Source of the DNA: Sphingomonas mucosissima
GTDB lineage: Bacteria; Pseudomonadota; Alphaproteobacteria; Sphingomonadales; Sphingomonadaceae
DNA length: 64,000 nt
Assembly: GCF_002197665.1 (NCBI RefSeq)
Contig: NZ_NBBJ01000003.1
Span: 1 to 64,000, forward strand
Direction of reading: 5' to 3'
This document shows, one piece after another, positions 17,738 to 26,749 of this stretch (position 1 is the stretch's first letter; every line of letters starts with the position of its first letter). Under the pieces are notes generated by a model, which worked only from the letters and a program-made list of their open reading frames with translations, had not been told where the DNA came from and made no database searches. The position numbers and the translations under genes were made by a program.

Positions 17738-18085
17738 CTACGTTTTGCTCGAGGCCTCCAGGTCGGCGAACCAGTCGGCGTAGCGGGTGTTGCGCGCCAT
17801 GTGCCGGTTCTCGTCGGGCGCGCCATCATCCCACCACACCGGTCCTCGCTCGCCGAGCGCCGTTTTCGCCGCCCCCACCCGCGCTCGGGCCGCGCCTAGC
17901 GCGCTTTGGTCAGCCGCGCGAAGCGCCGCGCCGACCGCCCGGCGCGCCGCCATGAGTTCTTGCACAAGGCGCTCGCGCGTCGCGTCCTCCAGCCGGGGAT
18001 TGGCGCGACGCCACAAACGGCCGCGTACCACGATGTAGCGGCCGTCCGGCGTGACGGGCGGGTCGCTCAGCGATCGCGGCGCCAC
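17738..18085 (-). CDS. Conserved hypothetical protein
   Basis: A 115-residue soluble protein with the block PVTPDGRYIVVRGRLWRR near the N-terminus, an alanine/arginine-rich helical middle and WWDDGAPDENRHMARNT near the end. This pattern recurs in unnamed alphaproteobacterial proteins. Its start lies 19 bases inside the SDR gene's 3' end, so the two are translationally linked and form the end of the cupin-SDR operon. The function is unknown. Confidence 0.65.
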   Translation of the reverse strand: MAPRSLSDPPVTPDGRYIVVRGRLWRRANPRLEDATRERLVQELMAARRAVGAALRAADQSALGAARARVGAAKTALGERGPVWWDDGAPDENRHMARNTRYADWFADLEASSKT

Positions 18086-19032
18086 AGTAGCGCTGCGGCA
18101 CCTGCCGCCATCAGCGCCGTGGCGCCGAACGCCAGGCCTGCTGCACGCCGCTGCTCAGGGCTCCGCCGTCCACCATCGGTTCCGCTTGCGGTCGCGGGCG
18201 GGTCGAACAACGCACCAACGCCATCCTCGCCCGGCGGCGCTTTGTCGGACCAATTGTCCATGAACCCGCTCATGACCGCCGCCGAGAGATTGGGGATGAC
18301 GAACTGGCTGAGCTTCAGCGCGATCGCCGGTGCGCCAACGGCCGTTGTATTGCGCGGCCGGCGGGCGAGCCGCACCACGGCCCTCGCCACCGTTTCAGGG
18401 GCCAGCGCCCCCGGCGGCAGCGTCAATCGCGCGCCCGTGTAATTGCCGGCGTGATCGACGCCGGGCGTATCGACGAACGTGGGATAGACGTCGCACACAT
18501 GGATGTGCGGCTTCTTGGACAATTCGCCGCGGAGCGCCTCGCTGAAGCCACGCAGGCCGAACTTGCTGGCCGCATAAGCTGCCGCATAGGGGGTCGCCAC
18601 AAAGCCGCCGACCGAGATCATGTTCACCCAGATGCCGCGATCCTGCGCCAGGAAGATCGGCAGCACCGCATGCACATCGTTCAAGTGGCTGATGAGGTTC
18701 GTTTCGATCACGCGCCGGTGGTCGGCAATCGGCACGTCCTCATATCGGCCGACCACGCCCACGCCGACGCAGCTGAACCACAGGTCGATACCGCCGAGCA
18801 GGTCCGCGGCTTCCGCGGCCAGGTTGGCCACCGCGCCGGCATCGGTGGCATCCACCACCCGGACGTGCGCGGTGCCGCCTGCCGCACGGCATTTGGCGGC
18901 GATGTCGGCGAGGCCGGCTTCGCCGCGCGCCGCCAGCACAACGGCGCCGCCGTCCTGCGCAAACGCAATCGCGGTCGCCGCGCCGATCCCGCTCGATGCG
19001 CCAGTGATGACGACGCGGCGGACGCGGCTCAT
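18067..19032 (-). CDS. SDR-family oxidoreductase with a C-terminal membrane anchor
   Basis: A 321-residue short-chain dehydrogenase. The NAD(P)-binding motif TGASSGIGAATA is at residues 10-21, and the catalytic Ser, Tyr and Lys appear in MISVGG and YAAAYAASKFG. Unlike classical 250-residue members, it has an extra C-terminal region ending in a hydrophobic helix (GLAFGATALMAAGAAALLW) and a basic tail, which suggests tethering to the inner membrane. Its start overlaps the cupin stop by ATGA. The substrate is unknown. Confidence 0.85.
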   Translation of the reverse strand: MSRVRRVVITGASSGIGAATAIAFAQDGGAVVLAARGEAGLADIAAKCRAAGGTAHVRVVDATDAGAVANLAAEAADLLGGIDLWFSCVGVGVVGRYEDVPIADHRRVIETNLISHLNDVHAVLPIFLAQDRGIWVNMISVGGFVATPYAAAYAASKFGLRGFSEALRGELSKKPHIHVCDVYPTFVDTPGVDHAGNYTGARLTLPPGALAPETVARAVVRLARRPRNTTAVGAPAIALKLSQFVIPNLSAAVMSGFMDNWSDKAPPGEDGVGALFDPPATASGTDGGRRSPEQRRAAGLAFGATALMAAGAAALLWRRDR

Positions 19033-19445
19033 TTCCCGATCGCTTCCTTCACCTTGTCCGCGGCTTTGGACAGCAGGCCCTTCTCGGCTTCCTCGGCTTC
19101 TTCCTTGGTCTTGAAGGCCGCGCCCTCCGGCTCGGCAGGCGGCGCATAGACGGAGAAGAGCTTCAGCTCGCCCGAGCCCTTGTTGACGATATTGTGCTCC
19201 GATCCCTTGGGCACCACTACCATGTGGTTCGCACCGGCCTTGGTGGAATGGCCATCGATCACGACCTGCGCTTCCCCGTTGACGATGAAGGTCGTCTGAT
19301 CGGCAGGATGCGTCTCCATGCCGATTTCCTCACCAGCCGGGATGCTCATCAGCACGATCTGGATCTTGCGATCGCGATACACCTCCTTTTGCCAGAGCGT
19401 GTTCTTGGTCGCGAGTTCGATCATGTCCTTGTTGAAGATCGCCAT
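19029..19445 (-). CDS. Cupin-domain protein
   Basis: A 138-residue single-domain cupin. The metal-binding first motif is in GMETHPADQTTFIVNGEAQV, and the second in VVPKGSEHNIVN; His and Glu residues sit where a metal would bind. The C-terminal tail (EEAEEAEKGLLSKAADKVKEA) is a charged helix. It is the first gene of an operon with the SDR gene (4-base overlap) and 17738-18085. It could be a small-molecule-binding or storage protein, and no reaction can be assigned. Confidence 0.8.
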   Translation of the reverse strand: MAIFNKDMIELATKNTLWQKEVYRDRKIQIVLMSIPAGEEIGMETHPADQTTFIVNGEAQVVIDGHSTKAGANHMVVVPKGSEHNIVNKGSGELKLFSVYAPPAEPEGAAFKTKEEAEEAEKGLLSKAADKVKEAIGK

Positions 19446-19509
19446 GACGGTGTTCCTTTGCTTGTCGAGGCAAAGGACGATTGTCGCGCGGGCCCGTTCC
19501 CCGTGGGCG

Positions 19510-20847
19510 CTAAGATTTGCCGCCGAGCGGCGCGTGCCGGTGCGCCTCGATCGTGCCGCGCAGATCGACCTGCGCCTTCAGATTGGCGCACAGCAAGGCG
19601 GTGCCGCTCACCTTGCGCTGGACAAACAGCGTGTCGACCGGCGGCACGTGCCACGTCTGCCGATCACGCGCCATCGGGATCGCCTCCTCCCGCACGACCG
19701 AGACGAACCCGCGGTCGCCGAAATCGAACGTGCCCGGCCGGTGCAGCTCCGCCACGATCACATCGATCATCCGGTCAACGATCGCGCGGTGGCGCGCGGC
19801 GGCGGCTTCTCCCAGGAACCCGGCCGCGATCGCCGCTTCGCGCACCTGCTCGCGATCGCCGTCGAGCGCGGTCATCAGCAGCCGGTGATAGCCGGTCTGG
19901 GTGGCGGGCTCCACCGTCCGTGCGGCGCCGAAGTCGAGCAGCACCAGTCGCCCCGTCTCATTCTGCCAGCGGTAATTGGCGAAGTTGGGATCGGTCTGCA
20001 TCAGGCCCCAGTCGAACAGCTCGCGCAGCACCAGCGATACCAGCGCCCCCGCGGCTTTATCGCGCACCGCCTGCGGCTCACCTTCCAGCGTCTCGATCGG
20101 AGCCCCGGCTACGAAGTCCATCGCCAGCACCTGCCCGGTACTCAGCTCGGGGACTGACCCGGGCACCACATAGGCCGGATCGTCGCCGATCAACGTGCGA
20201 TAGCGCTCCAGCATGGCCGCTTCGCGCCGGTAATCGGCCTCGTCGTGCAGCTGTTGTTTGGCCTCTGCGAGCAGCGGCGCAATGTCGATCTCGCGCGGCA
20301 GCAGGCCCGATACACGCAGCAGCGTCGCGACATTGTCGACATCCGCGTCGATGCTGCCGGCGACGCCGGGATATTGCACCTTGATCGCCAGCGCTCGCCC
20401 GTCGGGCAGCTCCGCGCGATGCACCTGGCCGATCGAGGCGGCGGCGATCGGATGCGCCTGGAAGTGGCGAAAGCGCCGCCGCCAGTCCTTCCCCCATTCG
20501 GTGGCCAGCACCCGCTCCAGCTGCGCTGGCGGCATATGGTGCGCATTGTCGCGCAGCCGGGCGAGGATCTGGGTCAGCTCCGGCGGCAGCAGCTCGCCGG
20601 CATCCATCGAGATCATCTGCCCCAGCTTCATCGCCGCGCCGCGCAGATGCGCCAGCTGGTCGGCTACCCGAGCGGCATTGGCCGGCGTCAGCAGCAGATC
20701 GCCCATCCGCGGGCGCTCCCCCGCGGCCAGCCGTCGGGTGCCCTCGGCCAGAACCCCGCCGGCCACGCCGCCCGCGAGTCGACCAAAGCGACCGAAGCGG
20801 GACAGTCTCCCGCTCGGCACCGCCCGACCACGTCCATCATCCGCCAT
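19510..20847 (-). CDS. ABC1/UbiB-family atypical kinase
   Basis: A 445-residue member of the AarF/ABC1/UbiB family. Signatures seen are the KxGQ motif (AAMKLGQMISMDAGELLPPEL), the alanine-rich loop AAASIGQVH, the nucleotide-binding lysine in AIKVQYPG and the catalytic region MQTDPNFANY with LLDFGAAR. These proteins are ATPases linked to quinone and lipid metabolism. The start at 20847 follows AAAGGACC. No ubiquinone genes are adjacent, so its process cannot be narrowed. Confidence 0.85.
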   Translation of the reverse strand: MADDGRGRAVPSGRLSRFGRFGRLAGGVAGGVLAEGTRRLAAGERPRMGDLLLTPANAARVADQLAHLRGAAMKLGQMISMDAGELLPPELTQILARLRDNAHHMPPAQLERVLATEWGKDWRRRFRHFQAHPIAAASIGQVHRAELPDGRALAIKVQYPGVAGSIDADVDNVATLLRVSGLLPREIDIAPLLAEAKQQLHDEADYRREAAMLERYRTLIGDDPAYVVPGSVPELSTGQVLAMDFVAGAPIETLEGEPQAVRDKAAGALVSLVLRELFDWGLMQTDPNFANYRWQNETGRLVLLDFGAARTVEPATQTGYHRLLMTALDGDREQVREAAIAAGFLGEAAAARHRAIVDRMIDVIVAELHRPGTFDFGDRGFVSVVREEAIPMARDRQTWHVPPVDTLFVQRKVSGTALLCANLKAQVDLRGTIEAHRHAPLGGKS

Positions 20848-21049
20848 TCTGGTCCTTTCACCGCACGCGACCGGCCTTGCTGGCCGGAGCACTCACGGAA
20901 GCGGCCAATATCAGCCAGTCCTCATCCAAGCGCCGCCCGATGCGTCCAGTTCCCCGGCCGCATCGCGCTGGCAAATCGGTGTGGTGCGATGTAGCGGGCA
21001 GCCGCTTTGGAAAAGCTGTCGATAGGGGCAGCCAATATGCTGATGGTGG

Positions 21050-21499
21050 TTGGTGGTAGACAGAAGTTGGGGCGGCCCGCCGCTCTCGAATGTGCCGGTG
21101 CGCACGAACGACAGCCTCGAGGAGCGCGCCGCCCGCCGCGCGCAAGCCCGCGAAGATCGTGCAAACGCGCGCGGCGGCGACATGGCAGAGCGGCTGGAAG
21201 CGCGCGCCAAGGCGCGCGAAGCGCAGGCGGCGGAGCGCGAACGGATCCGGCAGGAACGGCTTGAGGCAGAGGCCAAACTGGCCCAAAGCGATCCCCACAC
21301 CGCCGCAGCGCAGCGCAAGCGCGGCTCGGGTCGCAAGGATATCGTGCGCGAACAACGCGATACGACCGGGTACGCCATGGTGGTAAATGCCGATCGCATC
21401 CGCAAACTGGCCGCCCGCGGCGCCTCGATCGCCAGCCTCTCCGCGGTGCTGGGGCTCAGCACCCAGGAGATCGAGGAAGCGCTCGCCGCCACGCCCTGA
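21050..21499 (+). CDS. Charged coiled-coil hypothetical protein
   Basis: A protein of up to 149 residues. Residues 20-80 form a highly charged helix rich in A, R and E (ERAARRAQAREDRANAR and further), consistent with a coiled coil. The C-terminal 45 residues form a small compact domain (VVNADRIRKLAARGASIAS) that resembles a short helix-turn-helix, with GLSTQEIEEAL at the end. The start is uncertain (TTG at 21050 or GTG codons downstream). It is divergent from the ABC1 kinase. The function is unknown. Confidence 0.55.
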   Translation: MVVDRSWGGPPLSNVPVRTNDSLEERAARRAQAREDRANARGGDMAERLEARAKAREAQAAERERIRQERLEAEAKLAQSDPHTAAAQRKRGSGRKDIVREQRDTTGYAMVVNADRIRKLAARGASIASLSAVLGLSTQEIEEALAATP

Positions 21500-21715
21500 C
21501 GCAAGCTGGCAAGGACACGTCCTTGTATTGACAAAGCCTGCCTGGGCGCGGATCAACTAAGTCAAGTCGATTAGAACCTGCGCCAAGCAGGTGGTGGCTT
21601 GAGCGGGGCGTCGCGGGGACGCCCTGGGGAGAGGATGCCGATCCGTTCGCGCCATCGGGACAATGCCCGAGCCGAGCCGTCGCGCGTCCAGGGCTTGACG
21701 CGTGAAAGGTTGACC

Positions 21716-22957
21716 ATGGCTCGATTGAAATTCGGTGCATTCCTCGCCCCCCACCACCCGATCGGCGAGCATCCGATGCTCCAGATGCGCGAGGACATCC
21801 GCCTCGCGAAGCACCTCGACGAGCTCGGCTATGACGAATTCTGGGTCGGCGAGCATCACTCGACCGGCTGGGAAGTGATCGCCTCGCCCGAGATGTTCCT
21901 GGCCGCCGTCGGCGAGCACACCCAGCGCATTCGCCTGGGCACTGGTGTCGTCTCGCTGCCCTATCACCACCCCTTCAACGTCGCGCAGCGCATCGTCCAG
22001 CTCGATCACATGACGCGGGGGCGCGTGATCTTCGGCACCGGCCCCGGCGCGCTGCCGTCGGATGCGTACATGCTCGGCATCGATCCGATGACTCAGCGCG
22101 ATCGGCAGGACGAGGCGATCGGCGTTATCCGCCGCCTGTTCGCGGGCGAGCGCGTCACGCATGAGAGCGACTGGTTCACGCTGAAGGATGCGCGGCTGCA
22201 GCTGTTCCCGCTGCAGGAGGAAATGCCCTTCGTCGTCGCCTCCTCGATCAGCCCCTCGGGCATGACGCTCGCCGGCAAATACGGCATCGGCGCGCTCTCG
22301 ATCGGCTCCAACTCGGACGCCGGGCTCGCCGCGCTGCCGACGCAATGGAGCTTCGCCGAACAGACCGCCGCCAAGTCGGGCAAGACGGTCAGCCGCGACA
22401 ATTGGCGCGTGCTGATGAGCTGGCACATTGCCGAAACGCGCGAGGAGGCACGCGCCCAGGCCGGCGCCGGCCTCATGAAATGGCACAATGAATATACCGT
22501 CGGCACGCTGATGCGCCCGGGCGCCAAGCCCTTTGCCTCGCCCGACGAAGCGGTGGACCTGACCGCCTTCGTCGATGGTGCCGCCGCCGTCATCGGCACG
22601 CCCGACGATCTCGTCGCCGCGATCCGCAAGCTTCACGCCTCGGCCGGCGGCTTCGGCACCGTGCTCGGCTTCGTCCACGACTGGGCGAACCGCGAGAATA
22701 CCGCGAAAAGCTGGGATCTCGTCGCGCGCTACGTCATCCCGGAAATCCATGGCCTGCTCGAGGGCTATCGCACCTCGCGCCAATATGTCGTCGACCACCG
22801 CGACGCCTTCGAGCGCGCCGGTCAGGCCGTGCTGTCGAAGATCATGTCGCACGAAGGCGCCGCCGCCGCGCTCAAGGCGGGCATGGAAGGCAATGTCGCG
22901 ATGCGCTCGCCCAACGCGCCCGATCTCAACAAGGCCGCTGCGGCGATGAAGGAATAA
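21716..22957 (+). CDS. LLM-class flavin-dependent oxidoreductase (limonene monooxygenase-like)
   Basis: A 413-residue bacterial luciferase-like monooxygenase beginning MARLKFGAFLAPHHPIGEHP, with EFWVGEHHSTGWE and LGTGVVSLPYHHP in the expected places. The closest known type appears to be limonene 1,2-monooxygenase. It uses reduced flavin to hydroxylate a hydrophobic substrate. AAAGG precedes the chosen ATG. It lies 44 bases upstream of an acyl-CoA dehydrogenase on the same strand, suggesting a small catabolic operon. Confidence 0.85.
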   Translation: MARLKFGAFLAPHHPIGEHPMLQMREDIRLAKHLDELGYDEFWVGEHHSTGWEVIASPEMFLAAVGEHTQRIRLGTGVVSLPYHHPFNVAQRIVQLDHMTRGRVIFGTGPGALPSDAYMLGIDPMTQRDRQDEAIGVIRRLFAGERVTHESDWFTLKDARLQLFPLQEEMPFVVASSISPSGMTLAGKYGIGALSIGSNSDAGLAALPTQWSFAEQTAAKSGKTVSRDNWRVLMSWHIAETREEARAQAGAGLMKWHNEYTVGTLMRPGAKPFASPDEAVDLTAFVDGAAAVIGTPDDLVAAIRKLHASAGGFGTVLGFVHDWANRENTAKSWDLVARYVIPEIHGLLEGYRTSRQYVVDHRDAFERAGQAVLSKIMSHEGAAAALKAGMEGNVAMRSPNAPDLNKAAAAMKE

Positions 22958-23001
22958 GCACCGGCGAGAGGCCCGGGCGCATCCATCAGGAGAGTGATAC
23001 C

Positions 23002-24237
23002 ATGTCGATCGATTTCGAGATTCCGGCCGAGGCCAAGGCGATCCGCGCCAAGGTCCGCCAATGGGTACAGGACGAATGCAAGCCCGCCGAAAAGCGGCTG
23101 ACGGATGGCGAGGATTACAAGACCGTCCTCAATGAGCTGCGCGCCAAGGCACGGGTGCAGGGCCTGTGGTGCCCGTTCATCCCCAAGGAATATGGCGGCA
23201 TGGGCCTTGGCCCGCTCGCCAACGCCCTCGTTCAGATGGAGCTGGGCGAAAGCCACCTCGGCGCGCTGTCGATGAACACGCAAGGCCCCGATGACGCGAC
23301 GATGATGACGCTGCTGGCGCACGGCACCGATCATCAGAAGGAAAAGTATCTGAAGCCGCTGCTCAACGGCGAAAAGCGCATCTGCTATTCGATGACCGAG
23401 AAGGCGGCTGGCGCCGACGCGACGGGCATGCAGACCCGCGCGGTAAAGGACGGCAACGAGAATTACGTGCTGAACGGCGAGAAATGGTTCTCGTCCGCCG
23501 CCAGCGTCGCGGACATCGCGCTCGTCATGGCGATGACCGATCCCGAGGCCCCGCGCCATCAGCGCTATTCCACCTTCATCGTCGAACTGCCCAACCCTGG
23601 CTATCGCATCGTCCGCGATATCGAGACCATGGCGGTGCATGGCCCGCTAACCGAGATCCTCGGCGGCGGCCATTCGGAGGTCGAGATCAAGGATCTCGTC
23701 GTGCCAGCGGAGGATCTGCTCGGCGGCGAAGGCAATGGCTTCAACATGGGCCAGCATCGCCTCGCTTATGGTCGCCTGCGCCACGGCATGCACAATGTCT
23801 CGATGGCGCAACGCGCGCTCGATCTCGCCACTGCCCACGTCATCCAGCGCGAGACGTTCGGCAAGCTTCTGAAGGAGCGGCAGGGCGTGCAGTGGATGCT
23901 CGCGGATTGCGCAGCCGAAATCTACAAGGCGCGGCTGATGCTGCTCCACATCGCCTACAAGGCGGAGCGCGGCGACGACATCCGGCAGGAGAACTCGATC
24001 GCGAAGATCTTCCTGGCCAACATGGTTCATCAGGTGGTCGACACCGCCATCCAGCTACACGGCGCGTTGGGCTTCAGCCTCGATACCCCGCTCGCCGCCT
24101 GGTACACCCACATCCGCTCGCAGCGGCTGGTCGACGGCCCGGACGAAGTCCACCGCTGGACGGTGGGCCGCAACGTCATCAAGGCGTTTGAGCGCGAGGG
24201 CACGACCGCCTCGGCATGCGGCGGCGACCTGCTCTGA
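23002..24237 (+). CDS. Acyl-CoA dehydrogenase
   Basis: A 411-residue FAD enzyme of the acyl-CoA dehydrogenase family with the standard three regions: an N-terminal helical domain, a beta domain with CYSMTEKAAGADATG, and a C-terminal helical domain with LHGALGFSLDTPLAAWYTHIRSQRL and DGPDEVHR. The last of these is typical of the long-chain or branched-chain ACAD10/11-like group. A ribosome binding site CAGGAGAG precedes the ATG. It should oxidise an acyl-CoA to the enoyl form as part of degradation with the monooxygenase upstream. Confidence 0.9.
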   Translation: MSIDFEIPAEAKAIRAKVRQWVQDECKPAEKRLTDGEDYKTVLNELRAKARVQGLWCPFIPKEYGGMGLGPLANALVQMELGESHLGALSMNTQGPDDATMMTLLAHGTDHQKEKYLKPLLNGEKRICYSMTEKAAGADATGMQTRAVKDGNENYVLNGEKWFSSAASVADIALVMAMTDPEAPRHQRYSTFIVELPNPGYRIVRDIETMAVHGPLTEILGGGHSEVEIKDLVVPAEDLLGGEGNGFNMGQHRLAYGRLRHGMHNVSMAQRALDLATAHVIQRETFGKLLKERQGVQWMLADCAAEIYKARLMLLHIAYKAERGDDIRQENSIAKIFLANMVHQVVDTAIQLHGALGFSLDTPLAAWYTHIRSQRLVDGPDEVHRWTVGRNVIKAFEREGTTASACGGDLL

Positions 24238-24385
24238 CGACCCTCGGGGAGCGCCGCGGGGGCGACCCTTCCCGGTACCGATCGCGGCGGGATCGATACC
24301 GGGTGGCGTCCGTTTGCAGAACGCTCTGCGACAACTGAAATGAAGCCGTGGGAGGCGGCTTCCCGAAGCCGCAAGGGGATGACCG

Positions 24386-24799
24386 ATGACCACGCATCTT
24401 TCGTCCACGCACAGCCGCCCCACCCCGCGCATCGTAACCGGCTGGAAGCTCGACCGCACTGACCGGTCTGGCCTTCTCGCCCGTTTTCCCCCGTTGTTCC
24501 CAGATGTGGTTGCCGATCACGTCACGCTCCGGTCCGGCACGGATGCAAACACCCCGCTGCCCCTCGACCAGCACGGGGAGATTGTCGGAGAGATAGACGA
24601 TCACGAAGGCGTGCAGGCGCTGGTGGTGCGCATCGGCGGCTCCACCATTCGCGCCGACGACGGTGTCTTCCACATCACATGGTCACTCGATCGTGCGCGT
24701 GGCCGGGAGGCCAAGGAAAGCAACGAGGTGATCGCACGGCTTGGCTGGCGGCCGCTCGCCGAGCCGATCCCGATCCGCTTGCGCCCCGCTCGCTTCTAG
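24386..24799 (+). CDS. Conserved protein with two HxTx motifs (possible 2H phosphoesterase)
   Basis: A 137-residue soluble protein. Two motifs stand out, H45-V-T-L and H96-I-T-W, about 50 residues apart. Paired HxT/Sx motifs define the 2H phosphoesterase superfamily (RNA ligase-like phosphodiesterases and cyclic phosphodiesterases). The rest resembles unnamed bacterial proteins with TGW/TGYKL near the start and REAKESNEVI near the end. GGGG lies shortly before the ATG. The enzymatic assignment is inference from the motifs and spacing. It is a single-gene unit. Confidence 0.6.
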   Translation: MTTHLSSTHSRPTPRIVTGWKLDRTDRSGLLARFPPLFPDVVADHVTLRSGTDANTPLPLDQHGEIVGEIDDHEGVQALVVRIGGSTIRADDGVFHITWSLDRARGREAKESNEVIARLGWRPLAEPIPIRLRPARF

Positions 24800-24977
24800 G
24801 CGCGAAGCGACCCGCCGTTCTTTTGTCTGCGCAACCGCGGTGAAGGAGCGGGCACCGGATCAAGCCGCGTCGGCTACGAGGAGAGCGGCGCTGCTCCGCC
24901 AAGTGGCGGTTGCGTATCAATTTGCCGCACCGTCCCGGCATCATTCCAGGCAACAGGGCTCGACCAAGCACCGGAGG

Positions 24978-25847
24978 TTAGCGCGGAAGCAGCCCCGGAA
25001 GCAGCGGCAGCAGTTCTCGAGCGAGGAAGCCGATCGGGGCGGTTTGCGCCGCCAGCGTCCGCCCGGCCTCCCCGTGCAGCCACACGCCCCAGGACGCCGC
25101 GTCGGAGAGTGGCAAGCCACGCGCTACAAGGCCGCCGATTGCGCCCACCAGCACATCGCCCGACCCGCCGGTGCCAAGGCCAGGCCCGCCACCACGGTAA
25201 TGGACCAAGCCGCCATCAGGAGAGGCGACCACCGTTTGCGCATCCTTGAGCACGATGACTGCCCCAAACCGCCGCGCGGCGTCTCCGGCGTAACGTGGCT
25301 GGTCGCGACGCACGTCTTCCTCATCGCAGCCGAGCAGCGCTGCCATCTCTCCGGAATGCGGTGTCATGATCAATCGGCCGCGCAACGGCTCCAGCGCATC
25401 CTCCATGCCATGGAGGCACGCCACCGCCGCCGCATCAAGGATGATCGGGATCTGCGCATCGGCTGTGGCCACTCGCCGCACGAGGCTCGCCGCGGATTCC
25501 TGTTCGGTGATACCGGGCCCGATCACCGCAACATCGACGCCGCCAAGTGCCTTCAGCAGAAGCTCGGGTGAACCATCAGCGATCTCCCCGTCGGCATCTT
25601 CCGGCAGCGCCAGGACTCGCGCCTCGGGAAAGCGCACGCCGAGCAGCAAAGCTGCCGACCGTACCGTCGCCATACGGATCTTTCCTGCGCCGACACGAAG
25701 AGCAGCTTCTCCCGTCAATGCAATGGCACCGGGCACGTTGACCGAACCACCGGCGACGAGCAGGCGCCCGCGCGCGTCTTTGTCCGTGCCGGCTTCCACC
25801 GCCTCAATCGGATGGTCGCTGCGCCAGGATGCGTCCAGCTCGATCAT
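24978..25847 (-). CDS. nnrD: ADP-dependent NAD(P)H-hydrate dehydratase
   Basis: Repairs hydrated NAD(P)H using ADP or ATP. The 289-residue protein is the kinase-like domain only (ribokinase fold); the NnrE epimerase half that is fused to it in E. coli is missing. Signatures are LLVAGGSVNVPGAIALTG near the start, VIGPGITEQE and GGGPGLGTGGSGDVLVGAIGG. Its ATG overlaps the stop of the histidine phosphatase gene (25844-25847). The epimerase must be encoded elsewhere or absent. Confidence 0.85.
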   Translation of the reverse strand: MIELDASWRSDHPIEAVEAGTDKDARGRLLVAGGSVNVPGAIALTGEAALRVGAGKIRMATVRSAALLLGVRFPEARVLALPEDADGEIADGSPELLLKALGGVDVAVIGPGITEQESAASLVRRVATADAQIPIILDAAAVACLHGMEDALEPLRGRLIMTPHSGEMAALLGCDEEDVRRDQPRYAGDAARRFGAVIVLKDAQTVVASPDGGLVHYRGGGPGLGTGGSGDVLVGAIGGLVARGLPLSDAASWGVWLHGEAGRTLAAQTAPIGFLARELLPLLPGLLPR

Positions 25848-26605
25848 CGGCGTACCGCCCCTGCGTCGGGCTCCGCGGTCACCGGCACCGTGCCTGATCC
25901 CACGGCGCGGACGTCATTGTACCGCACCAGCGCCAGCTTTCCCGACGACCCCAGGAAAGGATCGAAGCGATATTCGGTGACGGAGCAGTTCGCGACTTCG
26001 CCGGTGCGATCGATGGCGATGATCTCATCCTCTGTCATGTTCTCGATCACATAGCGTAGGCACAGCACCACCACCTGGTGCGCAACGATCATCACCCGCT
26101 GTCCAGCGTGGTGGAGTGCCACGGTATCCAGCAGCGCCCGCAAGCGCAGGATCACGTCGCACCAGCTCTCGCCGCCGGGCGGGCGATGATAAAATTTGCC
26201 CAGCAGCCGACGAAATTCGGCTTGGTCCGGTTGGATGGCGGCGATGCCACGGGTGGTCAGGCCGTCGAGAATGCCAAACTCCTTCTCGCGCAGCCGCTCA
26301 TCAAGGCAGATCGGCTCGTCACCCGCGCCGCCGCCGGCATCGCGGAAGATCCGCGCCGTCTCACGCGCCCGCACATAGGGCGAAGCGAGCAGCACCTCAG
26401 GGCGCTCACCGGTAGACTGCGCGGCGAACCACGCGCCAAGCGCCGCCGCTTGCGCTTCGCCGCGCGGTGAAAGCGGCACGTCCACGTCCCGGGCGGTCAG
26501 CGCGATCCGCTCCTCGCCGGCGCTATAAGCCGCCTGCCGCGCGACATTGCCGGCGCTTTCGCCGTGCCGCACGATCCAGAGCCGCTCAGGCCAGCCGCTG
26601 GCCAT
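25844..26605 (-). CDS. Histidine phosphatase family protein
   Basis: A 253-residue phosphoglycerate-mutase-like phosphatase. The phosphohistidine motif RHGESAGN is near residue 13, and the second catalytic His is in MIVAHQVVV. A conserved acid is in REKEFGILDGLT. It would dephosphorylate small phosphomolecules or phosphoproteins. It is translated together with nnrD through a 4-base overlap. The 144 bases upstream, to 26749, hold no visible gene. Confidence 0.85.
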   Translation of the reverse strand: MASGWPERLWIVRHGESAGNVARQAAYSAGEERIALTARDVDVPLSPRGEAQAAALGAWFAAQSTGERPEVLLASPYVRARETARIFRDAGGGAGDEPICLDERLREKEFGILDGLTTRGIAAIQPDQAEFRRLLGKFYHRPPGGESWCDVILRLRALLDTVALHHAGQRVMIVAHQVVVLCLRYVIENMTEDEIIAIDRTGEVANCSVTEYRFDPFLGSSGKLALVRYNDVRAVGSGTVPVTAEPDAGAVRR

Positions 26606-26749
26606 CGCACACCACCGGATCGCTGATCACTGCCACTATCATGCCCTCTCCATCCTCACCCTTGTCCAAGCATGGGGGCGGCAGAGAGTTCCCGTGGATC
26701 GACGCGATTCAGATCAAGGCGCTGCCTCAGGCGTTAACGCAGGCCAAGC

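Noticed and set aside
21557..22852. Open frame of 431 codons on the minus strand
   Set aside because: It is antisense to the flavin monooxygenase gene and has no family pattern.
24238..24385. Possible EcfG promoter upstream of the 2H-like gene
   Set aside because: No GGAAC box with a CGTT at the right spacing could be found; only a short hairpin near 24350 is present.
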